In this document: piece by piece, positions 32,520 to 43,097 of the stretch
Layout: the number at the start of each line of letters is the position of its first letter
Position numbering within the stretch: the first letter of the stretch is position 1
From: Phoronis australis
Taxonomy: Eukaryota > Phoronida > Phoronidae
Reading direction: 5' to 3'
Assembly (NCBI GenBank): GCA_002633005.1
Contig: NMRA01000110.1
Location: 64,001-124,000 of the forward strand
Length of the DNA stretch: 60,000 bases
Position numbers and translations under genes: made by a program
The notes under the pieces: generated by a model
What the model was told of the DNA's origin: nothing
Database searches by the model: none
What the model saw: the letters and a program-made list of their open reading frames with translations, nothing else

Positions 32520-34100
32520 ACATTTACTTTCTTATTTTATACTATTTTTCACGTTCCAAGCCACTTTAAGTGCTAAAGAACCCACGACTACCTCATACAT
32601 TCTAATACATAGTACTTGCAGATCCCAAGTGATCTATATATGCCTTAAAGTGATCCTGAAAAATAACACAATGTGAACACCATCCACCACAAAGGCTTCC
32701 AATAAACGAATATTCAACTTAGTGAAATTGTGTCATTAACATAATTTATGCATCTGGTTCTACCAACCTCAGAACACCAAAAGATAACTGATTGTTTGCA
32801 TGCAATTTACCATTTTATAGCAGACAGACAATTGATGTTCATATTGTCTTGACAGACCAGTTTTACCATGTCAGCTAAAATTATATTGAGCTCATCATTA
32901 CCTAGCAAAATGGTATAATTTCAAGTAAGATAAAATAAAAATTGGAATTGCTTATTAAGCTAAAAATAACGCTTTCTGACCAGTCACGCTTTGGCTGCAG
33001 AAATAACGCGTAACATATTGCCATTACTTCCCAACTTTTATAAGGACTGCAAAATTGAAAAAAATACATCAAAATATTTTACAATCACCACTGACTGAAA
33101 CGAGATGTCCCAATGTAATACTCGTATTATATTTATAGTAAGAATGCTCAATATAATTTTAACCAAAACCCACAGTCAGTGTCATGGGGCGCATTCAAAG
33201 ACGGTCCAGGGGTGCCAAATGCCCCTATTTTTGTAATGCGGCAGGGGAACAACATCAAAGGTGCCCCCTACATTTGCAAATTGTGGCCGTGACCCTGGAT
33301 ATGTTCCTGGCCACCAAATTGTCCATGGTAGTTTCTTGGCTACCAGGTGACACAGGTCTCCACTTTTCAAACCGCAGAATTGTTAGACTGAAATTGTGAC
33401 AGAAGTTAAGGGGAAAGTGGAGAGAAATGGGACAAATGTAAACAATGAGATTGAAACAACTGTTTGGTGCAGGTCTAACTACTGTGTACCACAGGCGCTT
33501 GAGTTTATCTGTTCCTCGATCACCACTGACGTCACTAACTACCGAGAAAACTTAAAGGTTGGACACTCAAAATCTGTTTGCTCGGAATTTTCTACTCAAA
33601 CGTGCATGGAATTCTACGGTATCTGCATCGAACAAATATTTGTGTACCTTCTTTCATTTTGTTGCGATAAGTGATTTTGTGTATGCAAAATCAGCATTTA
33701 GAGTAGAGCCTTTAAGTTCTAAACTTGACGTTTAAAGAAGATGTAACAGACAAAGTATGTAGGTGAGCGCCATCTATTGGGAACTAAATAAACTATGTTT
33801 AAACTATCACTCAACACATTTGATCACTTCAAATTGCCTTCGAGTGCTGATTTGACGACAAAAATGACGAATAAAGGCCAAAATCACAAATTCAAGGACC
33901 TTATTGCGTGAAGTAAGACATTCATGGCAAACGACTTTCGAGCATCCGGGTTTTTGGTCGCGGGACGCTCCCGAAGCACTGAAATCCGGAGCTATATTTT
34001 CATGCGCCCACGAATGTTACATGTATTTGTGTACCCTCCACATAATTTAGCATCAGTTTGAATGTAGTTAGACTCTGGTTATGAAAAACAACGTTGTTTA
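32520..34100. other. No gene recognised
   Basis: AT-rich at 32520-33150. Frames at about 33182-33400 on both strands are open but without motif or splice support. The transposon end begins at 34106. Confidence 0.4.
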
Positions 34101-34192
34101 TAATGGGACTATTCGGAGAATTCTTCTCGCGGTGTCGCTGCTGTACTAGTGGTGATTGAATTGCGCATGCGTCGCTTTCTACATGTAAACAG

Positions 34193-34436
34193 ATGGTAAC
34201 AACGTCGAATTTTTGTAAAACTACGTCGTTTACTATGCCGTACTATTGTTGTGTACAGGGGTGCAAATCATCGAAAGGCGGCCACAAGTTTCCAAAAGAC
34301 ACCAGATTACAGGAGGCTTGGAGAGTTTCAGTCAAAAGAGTCCAAGAAGGCACGAAAAATCTTTGGATGCCAAAGCCACATGACCGCGTTTGCTCCAAAC
34401 ATTTCCAAGACAGCGACTACATAAAGACATTACTTG
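34193..34436 (+). CDS. THAP-domain exon of transposon transposase
   Basis: This frame encodes a zinc-coordinating THAP DNA-binding domain: MPYYCCVQGC at the start of the fold, a KFPKD step, a Trp in AWRVSV, and the second metal pair in RVCSKHF. The C2CH set is complete. Two start codons are possible (34193, or 34235, where THAP proteins usually begin). The donor GTAAGA follows 34436 in phase 1. Joined to the exon at 35116 it yields GERNRLKQDAVPSIF, and that AVPxIF box is the known C-terminal part of the domain. It binds transposon ends to direct transposition; here the gene is incomplete downstream. Confidence 0.85.
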
Positions 34437-35115
34437 GTAAGATTTTAGCAATTAGTTTTCAGTAACACCATCTACATCGTCCAAGAATATTATCGCTGCC
34501 AGTTTCTACAACTAAATGATTGGTTTTGTTCAGTGGAACCAACGGGATTCTTTTCATAAACTCATCCAGGGCTCAGATGGTAGGTTAGTGCCTTCTGCAT
34601 TAATTCGTATTGTGCTCCCAATACTACAGATGAAAAGGTAACGGGAACAGGCCAAGGGTCTCTTTTTCACAACAGTTACTCTACAACAAGATGCAATTCC
34701 CGACAATATTCTAGATGGGTCTCTATGTCCCCGACTTTCCAAAAAACAAGTAACCCCCTAGGAATAGCTGATTAATTACCAAATTAACATCAATGGACTT
34801 TTCGATACATTGGTAACGTTATTGACATTAAATTGGAATCAATATTGACCCTTTGAATGAATTTATTTGTTGGGAATGGATATATACTTTAGAAGGTGTC
34901 ATTAAAACTGCACATTCTGAATTCACGTTACCTTGTTCATAATTATTTTGGGAGACTGGAGGCTTTTGATTAGTTTCTACCCATGAACATGAAGACAAAA
35001 TATCAGTTATAAAATATTCATGAGTGCAGCAAACTTTTATTGAGACACAGAAGCACTGAATTGTTACTTGTGATTTATTTTGGTAATATTTCTCCAACGA
35101 TGAATTCAATTACAG

Positions 35116-35195
35116 GTGAGAGAAATCGACTTAAACAAGATGCAGTCCCATCTATTTTTCCTTTTCAAAAAGCAAAATCTCCTTCAGCAATATCC
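35116..35195 (+). CDS. THAP transposase exon 2 (AVPSIF box), interrupted
   Basis: A good acceptor (TTCAATTACAG) ends at 35115. The frame that continues the THAP exon reads ERNRLKQDAVPSIFPFQKAK and runs on for about 10 residues until L1-derived sequence begins near 35195 and a stop follows. The original exon would carry on as a linker. The interruption makes this copy a pseudogene unless the exon is spliced around. Confidence 0.7.
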
Positions 35196-35395
35196 CGAGA
35201 TAACCGTACATCCCAAGGCTGATCTGTGTCTAACCATTGATGATTCTATATTCTTCGAAATGTTGCTATTGAAGATCAGATCCGAAACTATATTGTATTC
35301 TAAAAAGAAACAATCTGAAACACGGAAAAAAGTAAAGTTTCTTGAAAATCNTACACTAAATGGTATTCCAAGAGAATTCAATATAATTACAATTA
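35195..35395 (+). pseudogene. L1 ORF2 fragment inside the transposase gene
   Basis: The frame reads DLCLTIDDSIFFEMLLLKIR. The full-length L1 in this window has DADLLLNIDDSLFFEMLLLN at the same place, at 52260-52320. Similarity continues through SETILYSKKKQSETRKK. The piece lacks both ends of the LINE. An ambiguous base at 35351 lies inside, so an assembly artefact is possible. Confidence 0.65.
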
Positions 35396-35494
35396 TTACA
35401 CTTAGATCTGAATAAATAATTTTTGCAGTATAATTCTATTTATAAATTTCGTCCTACTCCTATGTTCAACAGTGCCTAATATGTTATCTTCTAG

Positions 35495-35866
35495 GTGATA
35501 ACAGCCACTTCTAGTGTTGACAGAATGACTAGTGAAGATGAGGACACTGGTCCACCAAGAGACGAAGGTGTTCAGTGTGAAATCATCACATCTTCTACCG
35601 TTAAACAAAGCATTATGCTTCACACAAATGACCCAAATTCCATTAAATATTTGACCGGTTTTAATCACTTTCGCCATTTTATGCTATTTTTCAACTGTCT
35701 GGGTGAAGCAGCATACAACTTAAATGTGACATGTAGCAGTCTGTCTCCCGAAGACCAGTGTTTCCTAACGCTGATTAAGTTGCATCAGGCGTTTGATGAT
35801 TTTTATCTTTCGTTGTTATTTAAAGTTTCTGTGTCAACTGTTTCAGAAATAGTGAACACTATAAAG
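35495..35866 (+). CDS. Transposase exon with helix-turn-helix (HTH_Tnp_4-like)
   Basis: The acceptor TTCTAG ends at 35494. The exon encodes an acidic linker, then YLTGFNHFRHFMLFFNCLG and LSPEDQCFLTLIKLHQAF followed by LSLLFKVSVSTVSEIVNT. The pattern LSPEDQ...L.LIKL......LLF.VS.STVS.IV is the helix-turn-helix that precedes the DDE domain in Harbinger/ISL2EU-type transposases. It would recognise element ends together with the THAP finger. The frame is lost in the minisatellite right after the HTH, and no DDE exon is seen before 42 kb, so the transposase lacks its catalytic part. Confidence 0.75.
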
Positions 35867-35990
35867 GTTATCCGATTTATTGAGACCATTAAAGGTTATC
35901 CGATTTATTGAGACCATTAAAGGTTAACCGATTTATTGAGACCATTAAAGGTTATCCGATTTATTGAGACCATTAAAGGTTATCCGATTT
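35861..35990 (+). repeat. Minisatellite, 28-bp unit, about 4.6 copies
   Basis: Unit ATTAAAGGTTATCCGATTTA followed by TTGAGACC. One unit has GGTTAACC; the others are nearly identical. It begins at the 3' edge of the helix-turn-helix exon and repeats the AAAGGTTATCC sequence found at that edge. Confidence 0.95.
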
Positions 35991-35999
35991 CATAAATGT

Positions 36000-37860
36000 A
36001 ACTTTTGTTCTTTTAGTTACACCGTTTGCACATATTTCTATAGCAATCGCTGCATTTTTAGCTCTGATTGGGACAGATTGTGATGTTATAAGTTCCTATC
36101 AATGATTCTCCATATTCTAAACTTCTCAGAAATTCATATTGACCGCTGCTGTGATAACGAGATTTGAATTCTAGTTAAAATCTTTATTTATGATGGACAT
36201 GTGTCCCAAATAATAGATAAATGATACGTGCGTCGATGAAGAGCAGACCGAGGTAGACGATATAAGGTCATTTATTATGACTAATACAATTACAAGTAAA
36301 TATATTGAATACAGACAATTAACATAAAAATGGTAATCTCTGGAAAGATGGGTAACAAAAGGCGCCACAGCGATCTCGGGATGTTTTTGTTCTCAAGCCG
36401 CTAATACCGCGAGCATGACGTCATCGTGTACTCGAAAGTCTTTTTACCTCTCGAGATCCTAACGTAACATCTGCTTTTCAATAACCGTAAAATATAAATC
36501 ACAGAGTAAATGCAAACTGTATCAAGTTGTCTCACCTCCCGCCATCACGCTACTGCACAAAAGGCGTGCTTTCACGGGATAAAGCGTTCACTGACTTTCA
36601 ATACACGTACACTGTAATTTGCGCTGGCTTTAGCTTATGCATAGACGGGTTTATACCTATATCTATGAGCGAGTGGACGCTCAGCNCACCTGCTACATTG
36701 TTCTACTAGTTGAAATCTATCTAAAAGCCCTTTTGTACTTAATTTCGGTCTGAGCAGAGTGACATGAACTGGAAAGTTAATTGAACCGTTTTTACCGGCT
36801 TTGGATGTCTAAGTAAACTGTAGCTGACGATGTTGTCATCGGAGTAATCACAACGTAGTGCAACACTTGTACACCAGGATTTTTTAATGTGATAATTTGG
36901 GAACATTGACATGTGCTAATGGACACAAAAACCTATTTCTAATTCGATTAGTGACTATTCGAGCAAAATATGAGCAATTTTTAGCGACGACATTACCCTT
37001 GTCGATGATAGCAGTGGCCCCTGACAATAACTTCTTCGATGTAACCGAAGTTGATCATTCATACTACCGTACACCACAGCATCGACGCTCCGTTTGTCTA
37101 CTGTGAAGTCAGGCAACTGGCACGGTTAACTTCGATTCAGGACCGAAGTTAACCCTCCATACTGACTGCAACTGCCCAAAACATCGCCATGTCGACGTTA
37201 GAATGAAAGGGCCTTAGCAGTTTTAACTACATGTTAAAACACTAACATGGTGTAATTAGTCTGGGTCAGCGTGAATCAGTACTACTAGTAGTTAGTAGTA
37301 TTAGAACAAAAACTGAACAGCTGATCGAATTGAGGATCTTCAAAATGATTCGGGTCCGAGTACCCATCAGTGAATACTCTAACAGTGTATACGAGTCATT
37401 GAACATTTCACAAACAGCACACTTACGGACTTATACTTGTCCATCGAAAGCCTGGTATTGTTCATTTGTTGTAATGTAAAACCTTCATGAGTTCGAACAT
37501 TCAGTCTTGTCCTCATTGTTTCTCACCTATAGAACGAGTCGCTTACAGGTACACGGTTTGTTGGTAATGCCGCTTTTTGTACTGGCTAACAAGTCTTTTT
37601 CTGAATCTCGTAGAGCAGGACGACTGAGTTTCGCCTTCGGACGTACACTACTTAGACCTACTAGTCTCCGCCATTTGTTTTGTATAAATTCTGTTGACCT
37701 CTCGATCTGTGGCTGCGCATGCGTTGTTGTAATCTGTTTAGCATCCCGGATACCAAATTCTTTGTAAACATTTCATTCGTTTGTAGTATTTACAACGATT
37801 TTTTTCAAAATTTTTGCACCAGTTGAAAGTTAATAACTCTCTAGTATCTCAGATTATCAC
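36000..37860. other. No gene recognised
   Basis: There is a strong acceptor-like TTTTGTTCTTTTAG at about 36015, but no DDE domain or other coding motif follows. TGACGTCA (CRE-type) occurs near 36417. An ambiguous base is at 36686. Confidence 0.4.
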
Positions 37861-37864
37861 ATTA

Positions 37865-38895
37865 AAGAGGAATTTTATTACGAACCACTCTGGTATAATG
37901 AACATATTTTGATTGATAAAAAGTCTGTTTTCTACAATGACTGGTATAAAAGAGGTATAGTTTTTATTCACGATTTGTTGAATCATAATGGTTATTTTAT
38001 GTCTTACCAGTGTTTTTGTGAAAGATACAGGTTTTCTCCATCATTTACATCTTTTTGGGGTATTCGAAGTGCAATTCGTCAAACTATTCNTTAATTCAAT
38101 TCTTATATCGAGACAAAAAGTCAATAAACAAATTTGTACCCACTTAATACAAAAACTATATAAAAAACCCAAATTTGAGGAAAATTGGGAAAAACAGTTG
38201 AATACTGTAATTCCCCGTGAGTGGTGGAGAAAAGCTTATTCTTATTCTATTAACTTTTCTTGTGATGTCCAGCTTAAATGGTTTCAAATACGTTGAACTC
38301 ACAGACTACTCGGAACCAATAAGTTTTTGAGTAAGATTGGTGTTAGAAATTCAGATAGTTGTACTTTTTGTAATTCTCATTCTGAAGACATTTTTCACTT
38401 GTATTGGTCTTGTTTACGTGTCCAAAGTTTTTGGAAAACTGTTGAAAACTGGATAAAAAACCTCTGCGGAATTGATATGAAACTTGATCATTTTTACGTA
38501 ATTTTTGGCTCCTTTAATGGACCAAAAAGTCATAAATCTACTTTTATGTTTAGGCAAGTACCACATACACAAGCAAAGACTTCAGAATGTAGAACCATGT
38601 TTTGCACTTTTTAAACATTTTGTTTTTGATTACTACAAAGTAGAAAAGGTTATGTACTATAACCAGTGGAGGTATCTCGACTTCGAGGAACGATGGCCCC
38701 TCTAGCACCTTTGTTTTAATTTACACTACATACAACCAATGGCCCCCCTGTGTATGAATGTGAGCGTGACTGTGTGCANGCACCTTTATTTTAATTTACA
38801 CTACATACAACCAATGGCCCCCCTGTGTATGAATGTGAGCGTGACTGTGTGCGTGTTATTGTATTTGCATTACGATAACAATAAAACTTTTTGAC
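37865..38895 (+). pseudogene. 5'-truncated L1-like LINE copy
   Basis: Frames read YEPLWYN, FYNDWYKRGIVFIHDLLNHN, a shift at the ambiguous base 38090, then KKPKFEENWEKQL, WWRKAYSYSINFSCD and the zinc ribbon CTFCNSHSEDIFHLYWSC. All match the ORF2 C-terminus of the full-length element at 54250-55060 in order. The 3' end is AATAAAACTTTTTGAC followed by an A run at about 38895. Frameshifts make it dead. The family is the same as, or close to, the 45-kb element. Confidence 0.85.
38705..38854 (+). repeat. 75-bp tandem duplication in the L1 3' tail
   Basis: GCACCTTTGTTTTAATTTAC at 38705 and GCACCTTTATTTTAATTTAC at 38780 start two near-identical units. The ambiguous base 38779 is exactly at their join. 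Confidence 0.9.
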
Positions 38896-39078
38896 AAAAA
38901 AAAACATGAGAGCAACACATGGCAATGATATGTTCCCACAGTGTGGATCGCAAATGGCAAAATCCTAAAGGTGCTAATTATCTAAACATTCTCAAACACG
39001 CAATATGCAGCAGTCAGAAAAATGGCCATTAATGAATTAGACATGAATTGAGCTAGACAAATAAGAGCACAATTGCCA

Positions 39079-39286
39079 TTAGGTGGCAGCTGCAGCACTT
39101 AAATCAGCCAAAAAATGACGCCAGCAGTGCTCCTCTAGTAATAACTGAAACATCCGCCACATTTCAAAATGATGCTTCATATGGATAGAGAAGCAGATGT
39201 CACCATGACATCTTGATAGACACATAGACCTACGAATTTGCATGATCCTACGAGCGGTTTGGTAGATACAGGAGGCAGATGCCAGA
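39079..39286 (-). CDS. Candidate last exon, unknown protein
   Basis: On the minus strand, ATACTACAG (39289-39287) precedes an open frame of about 68 codons ending in TAA at 39079-39081. It is Cys/His/Arg-rich (IMQIRRSMCLSRCHGDICF) and ends LADLSAAAAT. Phase 0 agrees with the donor of the exon at 39439-39528. I recognise no family, and the pyrimidine tract is weak. Confidence 0.3.
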
Positions 39287-39438
39287 CACAAAGATGACTG
39301 TAGTATATGCCAGGCTAATATATGCAGGTGCATGTAAATGCATGTTATTGTTTCATCATTTCAGTTAGCATTGTCAATTTTCTAGTTATGTCTAATTTTG
39401 GTCTTGCTACAAGTTTTGAGCTCAACACTATACTGTAC

Positions 39439-39528
39439 CTTGACTCGTCTCTCGGAGCAACCCAATTTCTTGGCAGTTTCCTTGACTTCTGCAGAATTCT
39501 CTTTTCTCATCCCTTGTTCCCAAGCTGA
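39439..39528 (-). CDS. Candidate exon with homeodomain-like helix-turn-helix
   Basis: A 90-base frame lies between TCTTACAG and GTACAG on the minus strand, phase 0 at both ends, 30 codons. It reads SAWEQGMRKENSAEVKETAK and then KLGCSERRVK. The spacing WEQGM...EVKETAKKLGCSERRVK resembles the second and third helices of homeodomain-like folds (A..LG.S.RRVK). Too short to prove; the next exon does not supply the usual WI.N step. Confidence 0.35.
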
Positions 39529-39529
39529 C

Positions 39530-40460
39530 TGTAAGATGAGTACTTCACTATTTGAGAAGTTTATCTGAAATTAACCAATCAAAGTGCACAAAGATTGTCC
39601 ATTAAACAGACTGCAACCACTACTAAGACACAGAACAAAAATCTATCAATCTGAACCATGAGACTAAAATTTGAAGAAACTAACAGGAACTTTGGAAATA
39701 AAAAAATGAGATTTTCAGACTCAAACCCACATTTGAAAACAAAAAAACTAATGACAAGAAATGGGCTCCGAATATGTTCAAATCAAAGGGTGTCTTATGT
39801 ATTTGGTCCCTGAGCTTTTTTAACATGTCATTTAATTATTGTTTACTGAAACAAAATAAGACGATAAAACCAAAACGAATAACAGGAGCCAGTTTTCACT
39901 CACTAATGGCCATTGCTGCTATACAAGTGCAAACTCTTCCCAGCAGCCACTTTGGTTTCTTGTATATATGCATTTGTAGCCAAAATTCACCTGTAACCAA
40001 ATTGGTGGTTTGGGGTAGCAATGGATGGTGAAAATTAATTGATGTCGAACCTAAGACCTGCCAACACTTGGATGGCAGTATTAATAATAGACAAAACCAA
40101 ATGAGGTACCAGATGACTAAAGCTTTAGAGTTATGGAGGGACGCACCTATCAGACTATTACCAATACATTGTTCCCACGTCTGTGAAATCAAATTCTCTC
40201 ATCGGGTAATTATCAATCATTAAGCCAATGACATTCTCTTCAAAGTCTATTTTGAACATCATACACAAATAGCATGTGATCTGGGCATGCCATCTTGCTT
40301 AGTGAGCTGCATGACGTGTGGGGCATCAAATTAATAGTGACTGGGAGAGAGGATGCCAAATTGGGAGAGTGCAAATGGTGAGCAGTGGAGCGGTAAAAGT
40401 AGAGTACACTGTCCCCCCCCCTCTTCCGGTGAATCATATAAGCATCTGTTAGCTACTCGC
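39530..40460 (-). other. Possible further minus-strand exons, not resolved
   Basis: On the minus strand TTTCACAG, GTTACAG and GTGAGTG-type sites bracket short open stretches around 39900-40190, for example EFWLQMHIYKKPKWLLGR. None has a family motif, so I do not call exons. Confidence 0.25.
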
Positions 40461-40470
40461 TAACGGGCAA

Positions 40471-40545
40471 TTGCCTATTAGCTGAATGGTTAGCACACTC
40501 GTTGGTTTTTTAGGGGTCGCTGGTTTGATTCCCAGGTAGGGTAAT
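40471..40545 (+). repeat. tRNA-derived (SINE-like) sequence
   Basis: Box A-like TTAGCTGAATGGTTAGC and box B-like GGTTTGATTCC at tRNA spacing, with a weak acceptor stem (ATTGCCT with GGGTAAT) and a T-arm CTGG/CCAG. The anticodon region (TTGGTTTTTTAGG) does not fold. Unrelated to the tRNA-like sequence at 18803. Confidence 0.55.
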
Positions 40546-41119
40546 CTTGGCTATTAGTTTACTCCAAGAATGCCACATTTGGCTGCCAAATCCAGCTTTC
40601 AATGAATAATGGACATTGCCCGTTACTCGACTTTTATCTACAACGCTTAATTTTTTGTTTGAATGCGGTATTTAGGGAAGATGTTTTTTATTTTTTTTTG
40701 CAATATCCATGTGTCATACATTTTTGAAAAGCCCTTGGTGTGAGCAATGAAATGGTGCAAAAATCAGGAAAAATTGGGTGAGCGGTTACTGAGAAAATGA
40801 CCGTTGAAACGCAACAATTATGCATAAAATATCTGCCTTCTTACATAATTTCGTAAAAAATAAAAGAATATACATGTGCTGCAAATAAAAATTGATACAA
40901 ACATGGTGGTGTGTATTATATACAATTTGGATCGATTTCTACAGAGATATTTCTGTTTAAATGTGTTGTTAGCATATGGAACTTGCTCATCATGAACCTC
41001 ATGTTTGATGAAAACAATGGATTGCACAGCTTTAAAGGTAAAGAGCAAAAAACAACATATCAGCTCAGAAATAAATACATCTGAGCTAGGAGGAAATTTC
41101 ACACCAAACCACAAAACAA

Positions 41120-41275
41120 CATTGGTTGATTTGGGGAGAGGCAAGGCCCCCCCCCTAAAAACTCCCAGATTTCATTTGGCAGTGTGAGGGTGCAAATATC
41201 TTACAGGTGAAATACTACGTAATACTCTGCCCTGCCCCCCATCTAAAAATCCTAGATCTGCCCCTGAATACTACT
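41120..41275 (-). repeat. G-rich element end (reversed), CAGGGGCAGATCTAGG-type
   Basis: CCTAGATCTGCCCCTG near 41250-41266 is the reverse of the ends at 12088 and 32463. A second C-rich run lies about 100 bases to the left. Confidence 0.5.
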
Positions 41276-41284
41276 ACATGGGCA

Positions 41285-41350
41285 ACACATCATGGCCCGA
41301 CAGGGGGCTGTGGAAGGCTATAGCATCCCCACTTTTTTAGTGCTGGGTGC
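41285..41350 (+). repeat. Copy of the 11385 short repeat
   Basis: GACAGGGGGCTGTGGAAGGC, CCCCACTTTTTTAGTGCTG and CACCCATG match the end of the 11385-11570 repeat. Confidence 0.55.
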
Positions 41351-41444
41351 CACCCATGTACTATTAGATCGTATCATAGCAAAAAAAAACATCAGAAAGT
41401 AGACAAAAGACCATTTGGGAAAACAAATCACTCTTAACATGAAC

Positions 41445-41636
41445 GATTTCATCATTTACGCAACAAAAACTCTTTGCAACAACTTTATTTCGAACGGTGA
41501 AGTTACCATGCCCGAACTTCAACGTAGCCGCTCGTGGCGCCGACGTGCGACGACTTAGTGAACTAACGACTGCCGTTTGAAAAGTGCCAATTGGCGCAGC
41601 AGTTTGACAGAATTTCAGAAAACATTTCGTAAACAT
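41445..41636 (-). CDS. Candidate first exon with mitochondrial-type N-terminus
   Basis: On the minus strand an ATG at 41636 opens a CpG-rich frame. It starts MFTKCFLKFCQTAAPIGTFQ, continues through SSLSRRTSAPRAATL, and has almost no acidic residues for 60 codons. That composition resembles a mitochondrial targeting sequence. Possible donors are GTAAAT after TTTTGTTGC or GTTAAG after 41445. Local CpG content and a TCTCGCGAGA site 420 bases upstream would fit a promoter. No following exon is proven, so it is a hypothesis. Confidence 0.3.
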
Positions 41637-42056
41637 GATTCATGGCTTCGCATGAATGATTCATAGGTTCGTAGATGATTCTAAGTTTCTGCACTTCTGG
41701 AAGGATTTTCTAATGGACATGATAACATTTAGCAAATCAGACAAATACGTTTTATTAAAATAATACATCATAATTCTTTTCAAAATCTCTAAGGAATGTA
41801 GAAGTCAAAATGGTGCAATCAGACGACATGGCGAGAAGCGAACGTCTGGGATTCAGTTCATCATTACAGTAGTTTAACGATGTAATTAGGCCGGTGAAAA
41901 GTAAAAAAACTAGTGCTAAGTGTGAAAATTCAACTCACCCTGACTCTTTTCCTGCATATCTCACGAGGCTCCATATCTGTTTTCGCTGTAATAATTTCGG
42001 CGGTGGTAGAAGCAAGATTTCAAGAGTGCGCGTGTTGAAAGTGAAGCTCTCGCTGA

Positions 42057-42066
42057 TCTCGCGAGA
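42057..42066. promoter_or_regulatory. TCTCGCGAGA promoter-type palindrome
   Basis: An exact 10-base TCTCGCGAGA, the motif bound by BANP at CpG promoters in vertebrates. It sits in a CpG-containing stretch (about 41980-42120) between the candidate exon at 41636 and the transposon end. Function here is inferred. Confidence 0.4.
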
Positions 42067-42309
42067 TAGTGTTACGCAACCCTTACCCATTGTTCATTTG
42101 AACCGGCGACTCATGAATACGGCCCAAGGCGTATATTTCAAAGAACTCGGTTTGGTAATGCAACTGGATATTTCAATACAGGAACATTTTCTTCACGAAT
42201 CAATACAACATTCACAGTCTATGCCAGCACAGGTATAAATTTATATCAGGTACGGTTTTGATTTCATTTCCTATTCAACCCCACAATCGTTGGAGCTTAT
42301 ACTGGGGTT

Positions 42310-42731
42310 TTATGCAGAAAAATACGAAAGCTTTTGTAACGTTAGGCTGAAAGATGGAGTGGTTAAAGCAGTAACTGTACGTGCTAGAGCGTTAGCAGTA
42401 CGTACTGGACACCCTTTCAGAGCGTAACTGTGTACAACTTTTTTTGGTTTAAGCAAGTAACTGCGTAAGGAACGGGTGCTTCTATCAACCCAGTACTCAG
42501 TAAATGGTAATTCACAGTAGTCATGGTCGGCGACAGCTGCCCTTAGATCTGCCCGTTGGTAGAGGTACCGAATGCTCAAATCCTCGGAGTATAAAGCACA
42601 ATAGTTAAGAACATGGGACTGAACAAGATCGTTATAGCCAACCAAGTTGCGGTACTGTTCGGGACGAGGGTCAACCAGGGTGCATCCCTTCTTCTTCTGG
42701 TGTCCCAAGTGGACTGCTTTAACAGGTGACC
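42310..42731 (-). CDS. YqaJ-type protein, downstream exon (truncated)
   Basis: The acceptor TTTTGTTTCAG ends at 42732 in phase 1, matching the SWIM exon. The peptide reads GSPVKAVHLGHQKKKGCTLV, DPRPEQYRNLVGYNDLV and LRAAVADHDYCELP, steps seen ahead of the nuclease fold in these proteins. After that the frame shows signs of shift, stops at 42310, and similarity ends near 42270. The catalytic acidic and lysine residues of a YqaJ nuclease are absent. The gene is therefore broken. Confidence 0.65.
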
Positions 42732-42880
42732 CTGAAACAAAAGATAAGTAATGCCAATTAGATGATGAAGAGGCTTAATTTTCAAACGATGACTGGAGGT
42801 AAGTTTGGATAAAGTACTTAGGTGCAACGAAACAGAACATATAACAAAACCAAACATTTTTTCATTTTTGTAATTGGTAC

Positions 42881-43097
42881 CATTGTGTGTCTTCTTTGGT
42901 CGGTGGAAAGTTTGCAGTATGTCGGTGCAGCTTCTTGTAAGACTAAGTTTACCAGTCTTTTTAAATTCTATCAGCATCAGAAAAACACTCGCAATGTGCT
43001 TGCAAGTTTCACTTGGACCAACACCACAAGGACATTCAAAGTGGCTAGCCACCACCTCTCCACTCTTATCAATTTTAATCTTCAATGAATAGCTGAG
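42881..43097 (-). CDS. SWIM zinc-finger exon of transposon protein
   Basis: The acceptor TTTTATTGACAG and donor GTACCA give 217 bases, entering phase 0 and leaving phase 1. The peptide has KIKIDKSGEVVASHFECPCG and GPSETCKHIASVFLMLIEF, a C-x-C...C-x-H SWIM zinc finger. It continues as CTDILQTFHRPKKTHN, the usual linker in SWIM-YqaJ proteins. It joins in frame to the next exon as HNGSPVKAVHLGH. SWIM fingers bind DNA or protein, and in these transposons they accompany a nuclease. Confidence 0.75.

Larger units (their letters stand above)
34106..35990 (+). mobile_element. ISL2EU-type transposon, copy 1, transposase end
   Basis: The end GGGACTATTCGGAGAATTC preceded by AT is the counterpart of the inverted end at 44766 (GGGGCTATTCGG, followed by AT on the plus strand). 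It carries the first three transposase exons: THAP, AVPSIF linker and a helix-turn-helix exon. It is interrupted by an L1 piece (35195-35395) and by a 28-bp minisatellite at its inner edge. The DDE catalytic exon expected next was not found. Confidence 0.7.

Noticed and set aside
33182-33400. Overlapping protein-like frames on both strands
   Set aside because: No family motif and no clear borders; probably a repeat remnant.
35861-35990. CRISPR-like array
   Set aside because: Units of 28 bp are directly adjacent with no spacers; it is a minisatellite in animal DNA.
36410-36430. CRE sites (TGACGTCA) here, at 4930 and near 59936
   Set aside because: Eight-base sites at scattered places without an adjacent gene start are expected by chance.
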